This document shows positions 44,592-53,705 of a stretch of DNA of 64,000 bases, in pieces. Position numbers and translations under genes: made by a program. The notes under the pieces were generated by a model that had not been told where the DNA came from, did not search any database, and saw only the letters and a program-made list of their open reading frames with translations. Numbering within the stretch: the first letter of the stretch is position 1; every line of letters starts with the position of its first letter. The stretch is from Chitinophaga arvensicola (GTDB taxonomy: Bacteria; Bacteroidota; Bacteroidia; Chitinophagales; Chitinophagaceae), in NCBI RefSeq assembly GCF_900110835.1, contig NZ_FOJG01000001.1, forward strand, positions 1,561,022 to 1,625,021, written 5' to 3'.

Positions 44592-44921
44592 TCAGTGCCA
44601 TACTGCAATAGCCGCCGCTGCTACGGTAACGCCGAGTAAAGTATAGTAGGCGGTCTTCGTAAACGGTTTATTGCTGAACACGCCATTGATCACGGTCACC
44701 ACGGCAAACAGCCCTGTTTTAGGTATTACTTTGTAATAATTCACATGCGGATACTTTAACGCCACCAGTATTACGCCGGTAACCAGCAGGATAATGCCCA
44801 GTATCAGTCCTTTATGATCCCGGAGCTGGGTGTGATAGCTGGACCAGAGCCTGGCCAGTGTAAACAGATAAGCGAGGAAGCATCCGAAATGCAGGAGTAA
44901 AACGAGATTAAAGAGCAGCAT
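44592..44921 (-). CDS. Small integral membrane protein
   Basis: The start at 44921 (MLLFNLVLLLHFGCFL) is preferred; it overlaps the upstream DUF4267 gene by 14 bases, suggesting coupling. The ~109-residue protein has three to four membrane helices (FNLVLLLHFGCFLAYLFTLA, LILGIILLVTGVILVAL, TGLFAVVTVINGVF, TAYYTLLGVTVAAAAIAVW). I do not recognise the family. It probably works with its DUF4267 neighbour, but the role is unknown. Confidence 0.7.
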   Translation of the reverse strand: MLLFNLVLLLHFGCFLAYLFTLARLWSSYHTQLRDHKGLILGIILLVTGVILVALKYPHVNYYKVIPKTGLFAVVTVINGVFSNKPFTKTAYYTLLGVTVAAAAIAVWH

Positions 44922-45306
44922 GAGGTTGTTTTTTAGCAGTGGAAGAAAGGTAATAGATACCCAGTAATAGGGCCAGTACAATGGCTACCAGGTGGGGAAT
45001 AAGACTGGCGGTTAAATGTGCCGGGTAGTTAAGCACCAGGCTGAAATCCACCACAGGAACCATGGCGCCGGCCAGCATTACTACACCGAGGGCACGGCGT
45101 TCGCCGGTCCATAACACGCCCAGTATGACGATACCGGTAAACAGGTCGCGGATGCCTTTGATATAGTGGAAAGAGAAGTTACCATTTACCGGAACGCTAA
45201 TACCAAAGCCAGTTTCAGCTCCCAATGGGTCCAGGAGGAAGCGGCCGCCGATAAATACCAGGATAAGACCCATAAACAGGGTGCCGTAGAAAGCAATCTT
45301 TTTCAT
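44908..45306 (-). CDS. DUF4267 membrane protein
   Basis: This 132-residue protein has about four membrane helices. Features include FIGGRFLLDP (~18-27), YIKGIRDLFTGIVILGVLWT (~48-67) and a conserved VVDFSLVL stretch, matching DUF4267 proteins. It is an inner-membrane protein of unknown function. It lies 77 bases after the Crp-like gene and overlaps the next small membrane protein gene. Confidence 0.85.
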   Translation of the reverse strand: MKKIAFYGTLFMGLILVFIGGRFLLDPLGAETGFGISVPVNGNFSFHYIKGIRDLFTGIVILGVLWTGERRALGVVMLAGAMVPVVDFSLVLNYPAHLTASLIPHLVAIVLALLLGIYYLSSTAKKQPHAAL

Positions 45307-45383
45307 TTGTGCATTGTTTAATGATGATGCAACAAAAGTAGACAGCGCTTTCCCGGCGTTCGTTCACCCAGGTTAATAAAAAG

Positions 45384-45965
45384 CTAAAGCGATAATCTTT
45401 TTCTGATCCGGCTTAGAGAAGGAGGTTTTACACCTACAAAAGAAGAAATATAATATTGGGGAACACGTTGTTGCAGATCGGGATAGTCATTTACAAAATG
45501 AAGGTATCGTTGCTCCGGCAGATCGGTATAAAGGGAGTTGAGTTTTTTGATGGCCTGCAGGTATAAAAACTCACAGATCAGGCGGCCAAACTTCTGCCCT
45601 TCTTTAACTTCGTTATAAATCCGTTGCAGGTTTTCGTACGAGAGCGTTAATATCTCTGTTGGTTCCAGGCATTCTATGTTACGCAGGGAAGGAGAGTGAT
45701 CGAGGAAGCTTTCATAATTACAGGTCCAGTCGTTTTCTTTTCCGAAATCGAGGGTCACTTCTTCCCCGGAATCTTTGATGTTATAGTAGCGGATCAATCC
45801 TTTTTCAATAAACCCTGCTTCCCGGCATACCTGCCCTTCCCGCAGGAAGTGATCATTTTTTTGATATTGTTTGCTGACGAAGAGAGAAGAGATGAATTCT
45901 TTTTCTGCTTCATCGAGATGGATCAGGTATCCGAAACTACGGATCAGGTTAGTGTGTATGCTCAT
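45384..45965 (-). CDS. Crp/Fnr-type transcriptional regulator
   Basis: In this 193-residue protein the N-terminal cyclic-nucleotide-binding-like beta barrel (FLREGQVCREAGFIEKGLIR at ~39-58) is followed by a helical dimer interface and a C-terminal winged helix (RVPQYYISSFVGVKPPSLSR). The effector-binding residues for cAMP are not conserved, as in many Bacteroidota Crp-like regulators. The start overlaps the sigma gene stop by 17 bases, so it is co-transcribed with that ECF sigma. Confidence 0.9.
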   Translation of the reverse strand: MSIHTNLIRSFGYLIHLDEAEKEFISSLFVSKQYQKNDHFLREGQVCREAGFIEKGLIRYYNIKDSGEEVTLDFGKENDWTCNYESFLDHSPSLRNIECLEPTEILTLSYENLQRIYNEVKEGQKFGRLICEFLYLQAIKKLNSLYTDLPEQRYLHFVNDYPDLQQRVPQYYISSFVGVKPPSLSRIRKRLSL

Positions 45966-47199
45966 CGGGAATGCTATCGATTTGCGCCTGTATGCCCTGT
46001 TTTTCAGTGTCTGTTTTGGCCAGTTGCCAGGCCTTCTGAAAATTCAGTCTGGCTTTTTTGTTATCAATATTTTTATACAATTCTCCCAGTAAGATAAAGT
46101 AGAAATGATTATTCTCCAGCTTCAATTTTTCAGCTTCTATCAGCGCCGCTGCCTGTCCGTTTGCCTTATATAATGCAAAGGTGCGGTTCAGGGCTACGCT
46201 GGGGGAGTAATTGATCATGAGTAATGAATTATACAGCTGCAGGATCTCTTCCCATTTTTCCGGGGTATCTTCTTTCCGGCAGTGCCAGTAGGCAATCCTC
46301 GCTTCGAGATGGTAGGAGGTCACTTCGTTGCCGGCAGCAGATAATTGCAGGAAATGAATGCCCTGGTGTATGAGAGACTGATCCCAGAGGGTTTCATCCT
46401 GTGCTTCGTAGAGCACCGGTATGCCTTCGGGCGATTGACGGGCATTGAAGCGGGACGCATGAAAACACATCAGTGCGATCAATGCATTTGTTTTAGGCAG
46501 ATTGGTTTTGTCGTATTCCGTCAGCATCAGCCCCAGGCGCAGGGCTTCTACGCAAAGGTCTTGCCGGAGGATCTCGTTTTGTGTCTGGGAGTAATATCCT
46601 TCGCTGAAAAGTAAGTAAATAATATGCAGCACATTATCGAGGCGTTGTGTAATTTCCTGTGCCGGCGGCAATTCCATCTTTATGTTTTCCGTGCGCAGTT
46701 TTTCTTTGGCGCGGAACAATCTTTTATTGATGGTTTCCTTATTGGATAGAAAGGCTTCTGCAATTTCATCGATACCAAATCCGCAGAGGATACGCAGTGC
46801 CAGTCCGATCTGCGCTTCGCTGGCAATAGCCGGATTGCAGACGGCAAACAGCATCTGTAGCTGACTGTCTTTGATATTTTCCTGTGAGAAGTTCAAGGCA
46901 TCGGCATCTTCCACGAGTTCGTGCCGGGCGGTTACTTCCGGTCGTACTTTTTCGTCGAAAATTTTATTTCTTCTGAAATGATGGATCGTTTTCTGTTTGG
47001 CGACGGTATACAGCCAGGCAGCCGGATTTGGTGGCAGCCCTTTTGTATCCCAGGTTTCAGCGGCTACCAGGAAGGTTTCACTGACTATATCTTCCGCGAT
47101 TTCAATGTGCTGTAATCCGTACAGCTTACTGATCACCGCCACCATCTTGGAGAATTCCTGTTTGAATAACTGCTTCAGCGATACTGGTTCCTTTTCCAT
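45949..47199 (-). CDS. ECF42-type sigma factor with C-terminal TPR-like extension (DUF6596)
   Basis: The start at 47199 (MEKEPVSLKQ) is preferred over a GTG 18 bases upstream. Region 2 (MVAVISKLYGLQHIEIAEDI, SETFLVAAETWDTKGLPPNP, AWLYTVAKQKTIHHFRRNK) and region 4 (GFGIDEIAEAFLSNKETINK, RLFRAKEKLR) are followed by a ~230-residue helical extension, about 416 residues in total. ECF42 sigma factors use this extension instead of an anti-sigma factor and lie beside DGPF/YCII proteins, as here. The gene overlaps a downstream Crp-like regulator gene. The signal is not known. Confidence 0.9.
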   Translation of the reverse strand: MEKEPVSLKQLFKQEFSKMVAVISKLYGLQHIEIAEDIVSETFLVAAETWDTKGLPPNPAAWLYTVAKQKTIHHFRRNKIFDEKVRPEVTARHELVEDADALNFSQENIKDSQLQMLFAVCNPAIASEAQIGLALRILCGFGIDEIAEAFLSNKETINKRLFRAKEKLRTENIKMELPPAQEITQRLDNVLHIIYLLFSEGYYSQTQNEILRQDLCVEALRLGLMLTEYDKTNLPKTNALIALMCFHASRFNARQSPEGIPVLYEAQDETLWDQSLIHQGIHFLQLSAAGNEVTSYHLEARIAYWHCRKEDTPEKWEEILQLYNSLLMINYSPSVALNRTFALYKANGQAAALIEAEKLKLENNHFYFILLGELYKNIDNKKARLNFQKAWQLAKTDTEKQGIQAQIDSIPDEHTH

Positions 47200-47210
47200 A
47201 TAACATAGTG

Positions 47211-47274
47211 AAACCACGCTGGCGCCAGCGTGGTTTTTTTTCGTTGTACCGTGAAGCCCGTATCACGGTACAAC
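47211..47274 (-). promoter_or_regulatory. Double hairpin between the DGPF and sigma genes
   Basis: Two perfect stems lie in the 77-base gap: 47211-47236 (13-bp arms, AAACCACGCTGGC and its complement, no loop) and 47243-47274 (12-bp arms, GTTGTACCGTGA and its complement). A run of eight A on the minus strand separates them. They could set expression ratios of the two genes through RNA stability or processing. Confidence 0.5.
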
Positions 47275-47276
47275 GG

Positions 47277-47615
47277 TTATTGCATGAGTTCTCTTACTTC
47301 CACACTGCCGCTGTAGTTTAATGCCGGACAGCCGTGTGCCAGGGTGGTGGCCTCTTCCAGGCTATCGGCCATTACTACGATAAAGCCACCGAGCCGCTCC
47401 CGGATCTCCACAAAAGGACCATCCGTGACTACACCACCGGCTTTGAGTACTTTCCCTTCCAATGCCAGGCGGGATCCTTTATTGACGAATTTTCCCTGTG
47501 CAGCGATACCGCCTATCCAGTCCTGCCAGTTCTTGTGCAGGTGCTGGTATTCTTCAGCGGAGAGTTTATCGTAGGCGTATTCTGACTGCCGGAATAATAA
47601 TGCGAATTCTTTCAT
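47277..47615 (-). CDS. YCII/DGPF-family protein (ECF42 partner)
   Basis: In this 112-residue protein the YCII-like fold is marked by MKEFALLFRQSEYAYDKLS at the start and by GGVVTDGPFVEIRERLGGF at ~60-78, which contains the DGPF signature. The final VMADSLEEATTLAHGCP block is also typical. DGPF proteins are the standard neighbours of ECF42 sigma factors and likely their targets or modulators. No catalytic activity is established. It lies 38 bases downstream of the CMD gene and 77 upstream of the sigma start. Confidence 0.92.
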   Translation of the reverse strand: MKEFALLFRQSEYAYDKLSAEEYQHLHKNWQDWIGGIAAQGKFVNKGSRLALEGKVLKAGGVVTDGPFVEIRERLGGFIVVMADSLEEATTLAHGCPALNYSGSVEVRELMQ

Positions 47616-47653
47616 CTCGGTGTTATTTAAATCGTGCCTGAATATAGGAATTA

Positions 47654-48127
47654 TTAGTTGGCTTTTGCAGCGAACATTCCGGGTTGATAATGGCCACCTG
47701 GTGTACGGAAGGCAATGTTGATCCGGTTGTAACTGTTAATGGTAGTTACCGCGATGGTCAGGTCTACAATTTCTTCTTCAGAAAAATGGTTACGCAATTC
47801 TTCATACACGGCATCCGGTACTTCATGCTGATGGATGGTGGTCAAGGCTTCTGCCCAGGCAAATGCAGCACGTTCGCGGTCGGTGTACACGATGGCTTCT
47901 CTCCAGCCTGCTATCATGTGGAGGCGTTGTTCTGTTTCTCCTTCTGCCCGTGCATCTTTGGCGTGCATATCCAGGCAGAAAGCGCAACCATTGATCTGTG
48001 ATACACGGAAGTAGATCAGATGCAGCAAAGAGGCTTCTACGGATGCTTTGGCCAGGTAGGCGCCTACAGAAGATAATGCTTTGACTGCTTTTCCACCGGT
48101 GGTCATTAAGTTAATTCTTGGTTCCAT
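47654..48127 (-). CDS. Carboxymuconolactone decarboxylase (AhpD-like) family protein
   Basis: This 157-residue helical protein has the AhpD-like redox motif CAFCLDMHAKDA (Cys48, Cys51, His55). Relatives act as peroxidase-linked thiol enzymes or gamma-carboxymuconolactone decarboxylases; the CxxCxxxH form favours a thiol redox role. It is the first gene of the CMD-DGPF-ECF42-Crp operon, suggesting an oxidative or chemical stress response. CMD proteins are also known partners of other ECF groups. Confidence 0.9.
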   Translation of the reverse strand: MEPRINLMTTGGKAVKALSSVGAYLAKASVEASLLHLIYFRVSQINGCAFCLDMHAKDARAEGETEQRLHMIAGWREAIVYTDRERAAFAWAEALTTIHQHEVPDAVYEELRNHFSEEEIVDLTIAVTTINSYNRINIAFRTPGGHYQPGMFAAKAN

Positions 48128-48392
48128 TTTATTAAGTTTTGTATGTGATGAATTTGTTTGTTTATACCTGAATAAGGATCGGGAAAATCCGGATTGGACA
48201 TCTGCCGGGAAATATTTTTAAATTTTTTTTCGGGAGAGATGTAAGCTTGATAATCTGGCGCTAATATATCAATTTTATCGACCATGTTTCTGGCCCGCCA
48301 TTGGAATAAAAGACCGGATCCTTTAAAAGGGATTGATTATTTTAGGGATCTGATGATATTATCAACCCTGTTTGTCGCTTTAAAACTTACAC

Positions 48393-50225
48393 ATGAAATT
48401 TCTGATCAAAAGGATGTTGTTCCTGCTGTTGCTGGCGCCAGAACTCCTGCTGGCCCAACCGGTGAAAGTACTCACCAATCATATTGGCTACGAATTTAAC
48501 CTGCCGAAGAAAGCAGTGGTAGTAGCAGACACGAAAGAGAATATTACCGGGTTTGAATTGATAGAAACCGCTACCGGCAAAAAGGTATATACCGGGAAAG
48601 TGAATTTCAGCGGACCGGTAGATAAATGGAAACACTGGCTTTTCTGGACCATCGATTTCAGCGGCTATACTACCAAAGGAAATTATTTTCTGCGGGTGAA
48701 TGTAGCAGGCAAACCCGTGCAGTCCTATCCTTTTTCTATCGATAAAAATGTACTGGAACAGGCTACTATTTCTGATGTGGTATATTATTTCAAAGGGCAG
48801 CGCAGCTCCGGATTGCTGGACCAGGCAGATCATCACCTGTTGCTGGCCGGCAAAACAAAGGATACCATAGATGCGCATGGTGGCTGGTATGATGCCACCG
48901 GTGACTACGGAAAACACCTGTCTCATTTATCTTTTTCCTCCTATTTCAATCCTCAGCAGGTATCCCTCACGGTATGGAGCCTGCTGAAAACATATGACCT
49001 GCTGCAGCAGAAGCCAGGAACCGATTACCGGCAGTACCTGCGCCGGATCCAGGATGAAGCCATGTATGGGGCTGATTACCTGGTGCGGTTGAAGGCGCCC
49101 AATGGCTCCTTTTACCGGTCGGTGTCCGCCCCTGGTCCCGGTAAAATGGCGAAAGACCGCGTGATCCGCGCAGAAGATAAAGGCTACCGGATCAAACAGA
49201 ATAAGGATCAGTCGTACAGCAGCAATTCTTCCGGGGAAGATAACGACTGGCGCAGTTACCAGTCGAGCTACCGTTCCGGGGCAGGACTGTCGATAGCGGC
49301 CCTGGCCATTGCTTCCACCTACGATACTTCCGGTGAATTTACCAACAGGGATTACCTGAAAGCTGCAGAGGAAGCCTTTGCTTTCCTGGAAAAAGAAAAT
49401 GCCCGGATGACCAATGACGGGAAAGAGAATATTGTAGATGATTATTGCGCATTGAGTGCCGCAACCGAGTTATATAAAGCCACGAAGAAGCCGGTATACC
49501 TGGCAGCTGCCGGTAAGCGGGCCGCTCAGTTGGCGGACCGGCTGATCAGCAAAGGAAAATATACCAATTACTTCCGGGCAGATGATAAGGATCGTCCTTT
49601 CTTTCACCCGTCTGATGCGGGGCTGCCGGTGGTGGCGTTGCTGAACTACTATCCGTTGGCAACGGCGGCTGAGCAGGACAGATTGAAAACAACTATCCGC
49701 AAATCGGTACAGTATGAGCTGGCGGTAACAGCAGAAGTAAATAACCCGTTCGGCTATAGCCGGCAATACACAGAAGACACGGCAGGTGTGCGTAAAACGG
49801 CTTTCTTCTTCCCGCAGGGCAGTGAGGCATCGCCATGGTGGCAGGGAGAGAATGCCCGGTTGGGTTCCATTGCCACCGCTGCCCGGATGGCGGCTAAATT
49901 CTTCAAAACGGAACCTGCACTGAGCGACAGCCTGGAGAACCTGGCGTTGCAGCAGCTCAACTGGATCCTGGGGCTTAATCCTTTTGATGCCTGTATGTTG
50001 CAGGGCAGCGGGCATAATAACCCCGCTTATGGCTTCTTTGGCACCTTTGAATATACCAATGCCCCGGGTGGGATCGTGAACGGCATTACCGGCGGACTGA
50101 CAAGTGAAAATGATATTGATTTCAACGTGTCTTATGCTACTACGGGTAAAGATTACGACTGGCGCTGGGCGGAGCAATGGTTACCCCATGCCGCCTGGTT
50201 CCTGCTGGCCGTAGCGGAGAAATAG
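48393..50225 (+). CDS. GH9 glycoside hydrolase with N-terminal Ig-like domain
   Basis: The 610-residue protein has a signal peptide ending near LLLAQ (residue 21). Residues ~22-118 form the Ig-like CelD_N domain (VKVLTNHIGYEFNLPKKAVV). The (alpha/alpha)6 GH9 domain has HGGWYDATGDYGKH (162-175) with Asp167 and Asp171 in the position of the nucleophilic-water activators. It ends with WILGLNPFDACMLQGSG and AEQWLPHAAWFL, where Glu594 may be the acid. GH9 enzymes cleave beta-1,4-glucans or related chains; some are exo-enzymes. It is 75 bases upstream of an esterase on the same strand, suggesting a plant-polymer or chitin-related operon. Confidence 0.92.
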   Translation: MKFLIKRMLFLLLLAPELLLAQPVKVLTNHIGYEFNLPKKAVVVADTKENITGFELIETATGKKVYTGKVNFSGPVDKWKHWLFWTIDFSGYTTKGNYFLRVNVAGKPVQSYPFSIDKNVLEQATISDVVYYFKGQRSSGLLDQADHHLLLAGKTKDTIDAHGGWYDATGDYGKHLSHLSFSSYFNPQQVSLTVWSLLKTYDLLQQKPGTDYRQYLRRIQDEAMYGADYLVRLKAPNGSFYRSVSAPGPGKMAKDRVIRAEDKGYRIKQNKDQSYSSNSSGEDNDWRSYQSSYRSGAGLSIAALAIASTYDTSGEFTNRDYLKAAEEAFAFLEKENARMTNDGKENIVDDYCALSAATELYKATKKPVYLAAAGKRAAQLADRLISKGKYTNYFRADDKDRPFFHPSDAGLPVVALLNYYPLATAAEQDRLKTTIRKSVQYELAVTAEVNNPFGYSRQYTEDTAGVRKTAFFFPQGSEASPWWQGENARLGSIATAARMAAKFFKTEPALSDSLENLALQQLNWILGLNPFDACMLQGSGHNNPAYGFFGTFEYTNAPGGIVNGITGGLTSENDIDFNVSYATTGKDYDWRWAEQWLPHAAWFLLAVAEK

Positions 50226-50299
50226 GCAACTATTTGTAATCACATAATATTTAAGATTTCGTAAACACTTGGAAGGGCTGCAATTTTTTCTTTTGAGGG

Positions 50300-51196
50300 A
50301 TGATTCAACTCAATTATCCGCGCAGGAAGAAAATGCTGGCCCTTCTTGTTTTTGCGTTACCTATCCTTACAGTATCCGTAAAAGCCCAGGAAATAAAGCC
50401 TTTATACAAGGATTCAATTCCTAACAGCATTGGCAAAATTGCACCTGCCGACGCACCTACCCTCACCATTTATAAGCCTGAAAAGCCCAACGGAGCGGCA
50501 GTTATCATCTTTCCCGGCGGTGCCTACGCTTTCCTGGCCTTTGCCGAAGAAGGCACGAAGATAGCAGAAGCGTTTATTACCAAAGGGGTAACAGCATTTG
50601 TAGTGAAGTACCGGTTGCCTTCAGATGCCACCATGCGGGATAAAAGTATGGGGCCCCTGCAGGATGCCCAGCAGGCGATCAAAACGGTGCGGATGAATGC
50701 CGCTACATGGGGAATTGATCCGCACAAGATAGGAATTGCCGGCTACTCTGCCGGAGGCCACGTAGCTTCTACGCTGGGCACGCACAGCGCCCGCAGCTAC
50801 ATACCCAACAAGGAAAATACAGATCTCCGCCCGGACTTTATGATCCTGGTATACCCGGTGATCAGCATGAATAAGGAACTGACACACCAGGGCTCCAGTA
50901 TAAACCTGCTTGGTAACGATCCTTCCAAAGAGAAGATCGCTTTCTTTTCCAACGAAGAATGGGTAAATAATAATACACCTCCTGCTTATATCACGCATAC
51001 CAACGATGATGCCGTGGTGAATGTAAATAACAGCGTCGCTTTTTACCAGGCTATGCAACGGGGAGGTATTCCGGCAGAACTACATCTTTTCCCTACCGGC
51101 AATCACGGCTTTACACAACGGTTACCCGTATACGAATGGCTGGATCCTATGCTGTGGTGGATGAAAAGAGGGGGCTGGATTCCCAATACCCCCTGA
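50300..51196 (+). CDS. Exported alpha/beta-hydrolase esterase (acetylxylan-esterase/BD-FAE-like)
   Basis: This 298-residue protein has a signal peptide ending near VKAQ (residue 30). The oxyanion segment IIFPGGAYAFL (~69-79), nucleophile elbow GYSAGGH (148-154, Ser150), acid in THTNDDAVV (Asp236 or Asp237) and TGNHGF (His269) match the BD-FAE/acetyl-esterase group that removes acetyl or feruloyl groups from hemicellulose. The partner GH9 gene upstream supports a polysaccharide role. A Met12 start is possible but would leave no charged N-region. Confidence 0.88.
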   Translation: MIQLNYPRRKKMLALLVFALPILTVSVKAQEIKPLYKDSIPNSIGKIAPADAPTLTIYKPEKPNGAAVIIFPGGAYAFLAFAEEGTKIAEAFITKGVTAFVVKYRLPSDATMRDKSMGPLQDAQQAIKTVRMNAATWGIDPHKIGIAGYSAGGHVASTLGTHSARSYIPNKENTDLRPDFMILVYPVISMNKELTHQGSSINLLGNDPSKEKIAFFSNEEWVNNNTPPAYITHTNDDAVVNVNNSVAFYQAMQRGGIPAELHLFPTGNHGFTQRLPVYEWLDPMLWWMKRGGWIPNTP

Positions 51197-51203
51197 TACT
51201 AAA

Positions 51204-52313
51204 TCATGGCATAGCTGTATGAACGGGTGGTGGGGTTGGTGTGGCTGGTTTTGGTGCATGCAGCATCTTGATCAGCGGTCGCTCCACCTTGTAGTAAAAG
51301 AAGATACCCACGGCAATAGCCAGCACCATATGCACGATGATAGATACATCTGCATTCATGAAATAACCGGTGCGGGCATAAATCTGCGCAAGCAGGTAAA
51401 AGAAGGTATAGTGAGTCAGGTAAATAGAATAAGAGGCATCTCCGATCAGCAGGCCCGGTCGGTTGTTCCATAGCCGGTTCCATACGTCTTTCTTTTCCAG
51501 GAAGATACAGCCGGCCAGGATACACGCACTGGGCAAGCCCCATAACCATACCCTTTTCATGCTACCGGTGCCACTGGTCACGCTACCCAGTTCAGAAATA
51601 TTTCCGAAGCCATGCCAGATGTTATAAATGTAACCACCTACACCCACTGCCAGCAACAGCCACGCAATACCCACCGGCACTTTTGCATGACGGTATAACC
51701 AGAAAATAATCACACCGAAAAGGAATTCCAGCATAATAGGATTGGTATAGAATATCAGCCTGAAATCCGTAGGTTTTAATAATACGCCGGCAAGTACCAG
51801 CGCAGGAATAACAAGTAACAGCAATAACGTTTTATATTTTGTGCGGAATAAAATCAATACAAAAAACAACATATAAAACCACCACTCATAACTCAGCGAC
51901 CAGCCCACTACCAGGATAGGCGCCAGCCATTTCTGTGAGTTTAATACGGGCAACATAAAGATGGTATCTCTCCATCCATATAAAATAGCGGTGAGCGGGT
52001 AAAACTGATCGTATAAGCAAAACAGTACCATGTAGCATACACTGGCTACATAGTAAATCGGGTTGATCCTCAGAAAACGTTTCTTCAGGAAGTCGGCACC
52101 GTCGCGGGCGCCAAAGTAATTACTGGCTACATAGCTGATAATAAAACCAGAGATACCAAAGAACAGGTCTACGCCGATAGCACCGAAGTTTTCCAGGAAA
52201 AAAAACTTCTGTTGATGGGAAACAGCGAAGGCTTCCTGCAGATCAATGGCATGAACATGTACCACCAGGATAACTGCTACTGCTCTTAATAACTGTATGC
52301 TGTTAATCTTCAT
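51204..52313 (-). CDS. Acyltransferase 3 family membrane protein
   Basis: The start at 52313 (MKINSIQLLRAVAVILVVHV) is the usual start of this family; an upstream extension is unlikely. The 369-residue protein has about ten membrane helices. The first contains LLRAVAVILVVHVHA with the conserved His, and FFGISGFIISY with the Arg/Lys-rich FLKKRFLRINPIYY loop follows, matching acyltransferase 3 (OafA-like) enzymes that O-acetylate surface glycans. The C-terminus is Pro-rich and cytoplasmic. It is convergent with the esterase gene, only 7 bases from its stop. Confidence 0.92.
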   Translation of the reverse strand: MKINSIQLLRAVAVILVVHVHAIDLQEAFAVSHQQKFFFLENFGAIGVDLFFGISGFIISYVASNYFGARDGADFLKKRFLRINPIYYVASVCYMVLFCLYDQFYPLTAILYGWRDTIFMLPVLNSQKWLAPILVVGWSLSYEWWFYMLFFVLILFRTKYKTLLLLLVIPALVLAGVLLKPTDFRLIFYTNPIMLEFLFGVIIFWLYRHAKVPVGIAWLLLAVGVGGYIYNIWHGFGNISELGSVTSGTGSMKRVWLWGLPSACILAGCIFLEKKDVWNRLWNNRPGLLIGDASYSIYLTHYTFFYLLAQIYARTGYFMNADVSIIVHMVLAIAVGIFFYYKVERPLIKMLHAPKPATPTPPPVHTAMP

Positions 52314-52419
52314 AATACGGGATACTGATTGAGGGTAAAGGATGGCAACACCGGTCACTTTTTGTGTATAGCAAGTTATAAAGCCCCGCTGTAATTACAC
52401 CTCAGTCAGTATCCCTCTT

Positions 52420-52962
52420 TCAGCTGTGTGATAACAGCCACTTATCCTTACTGATTTCAAACCAGTTATGTAATATCCCGTCTTCGTAAAAAGTGCCGTT
52501 CTGCATGAAGCCAACCTTTTCCAGTACGCGCCGGGAGGCGGCGTTGCCGGCATCTGTCATGGCGAAGAGCTGATCCGCTTTCAGTTCGTTAAATCCATAC
52601 GCCAGTGATGCAATGGCGCATTCCGTGGCATAGCCTTTTCCCCAGTATCTTTTAATAAACCGGTACCCTACATCGTAATAATTAACATGACCATTGACCG
52701 GTTCCTTGATGAGTTTCAATCCTGCCCATCCCACAAAATGATTGGTCTCTTTTTCTATAACCGCCCATCTGCCAATGCCATTGTCTTTATACTGCTGCCG
52801 GATCATCTCTATCACCGCACTTGATTCAGCGATCGTTTTTACGGGGTTATTGCCCAGGTAAAGATGTACCGCTTCGTCTGAGTCCAGTTCAAACATCCCG
52901 GCAGCATCCGCCGGTATAAGCTCCCGCAGTATGAGCTGCGGAGTGGATGTAAAAATCTTCAT
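52420..52962 (-). CDS. GNAT acetyltransferase, RimJ/RimL type
   Basis: The start at 52962 (MKIFTSTPQLILRELIPADA) fits the family opening. The 180-residue protein shows NHFVGWAGLKLI, DVGYRFIKRYWGKGYATECA with the acetyl-CoA loop Trp-Gly-Lys-Gly-Tyr, and the later NAASRRVLEKVGF block, as in RimJ/RimL-like acetyltransferases for protein N-termini or amines. It follows the NAD(P)-binding gene on the same strand by 29 bases and may be co-transcribed with it. Confidence 0.92.
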   Translation of the reverse strand: MKIFTSTPQLILRELIPADAAGMFELDSDEAVHLYLGNNPVKTIAESSAVIEMIRQQYKDNGIGRWAVIEKETNHFVGWAGLKLIKEPVNGHVNYYDVGYRFIKRYWGKGYATECAIASLAYGFNELKADQLFAMTDAGNAASRRVLEKVGFMQNGTFYEDGILHNWFEISKDKWLLSHS

Positions 52963-52991
52963 ACAGGTGTGTCTTTGCACCCAATTTAGAA

Positions 52992-53636
52992 TTATTTCCA
53001 GTAAGAAATGCCCGGTGTTTGATGAATAAACCTGGAATCGTTCAGTTGTTTCAGCATAAAATCAGCTACATCTGCCCGGGAAACTTTTACAGTGATATTC
53101 GGATCTGTGGGCGCAAAACCATACCGGTAGCGGCCTGTCAGTTCTCCATCTGTCAGGTTGCCCGGCCGTACAATCACCCAGTCGAGCGAACTGCCTTTGA
53201 TATACTGTTCCTGTAACGCATGATCTGCAAATCCTTTCTTTAATATAAAAGGCACGATAATGTATTTGAAAATAAAGGGTGTTCTGTTCAGTACTTCCCG
53301 GCTATCGCCATAGCCCAGTGAAGTTTGACAGATAAACCGTTTCAATCCTTTCTTTTCCATGGCACGGATAATATTGCGGGTACCTTCCGAGCGCAATACG
53401 CCGGTTTTATTGGCGGGCATGCCGATGGCGGATAACACAGCGTCGTGGCCGGCTATAGCTGGTTCAATGGTATTGTAATCCAGTACGTCGCCTTTTACAA
53501 TAGTGAGTTGTGGATGTTGCTGTTGCACCAGGGATGGGTTGCGTACAAATGCGGTAACAGTATGTCCCTGCCGGAGTGCCTGGGTAACCAATTCGCGTCC
53601 TGTGCCGCCGGTGGCGCCGAAAATAAGTAACTTCAT
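52992..53636 (-). CDS. NAD(P)-binding (atypical SDR) protein
   Basis: In this 214-residue protein the N-terminal Rossmann motif LIFGATGGTGRELVTQAL (Gly-x-x-Gly-x-x-Gly type) is followed by GHTVTAFVRNPS, which suggests NADPH preference, and GHDAVLSAIG. It belongs to the NmrA-like/SDR_a5 group of NAD(P)H-binding reductases or sensors. The catalytic Tyr-x-x-x-Lys of classical SDRs is not visible, so it may be a redox sensor. It is upstream of the GNAT gene. Confidence 0.9.
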   Translation of the reverse strand: MKLLIFGATGGTGRELVTQALRQGHTVTAFVRNPSLVQQQHPQLTIVKGDVLDYNTIEPAIAGHDAVLSAIGMPANKTGVLRSEGTRNIIRAMEKKGLKRFICQTSLGYGDSREVLNRTPFIFKYIIVPFILKKGFADHALQEQYIKGSSLDWVIVRPGNLTDGELTGRYRYGFAPTDPNITVKVSRADVADFMLKQLNDSRFIHQTPGISYWK

Positions 53637-53705
53637 CGTCTTTAATTTTATGATCCAAAATTAGGACGATGCTTACCCCGGAAATAGAACAAAACCGACA
53701 GGTGC

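Noticed and set aside
48284-48499. 71-residue ORF before GH9
   Set aside because: It overlaps the GH9 signal peptide in another frame and has no recognisable features.
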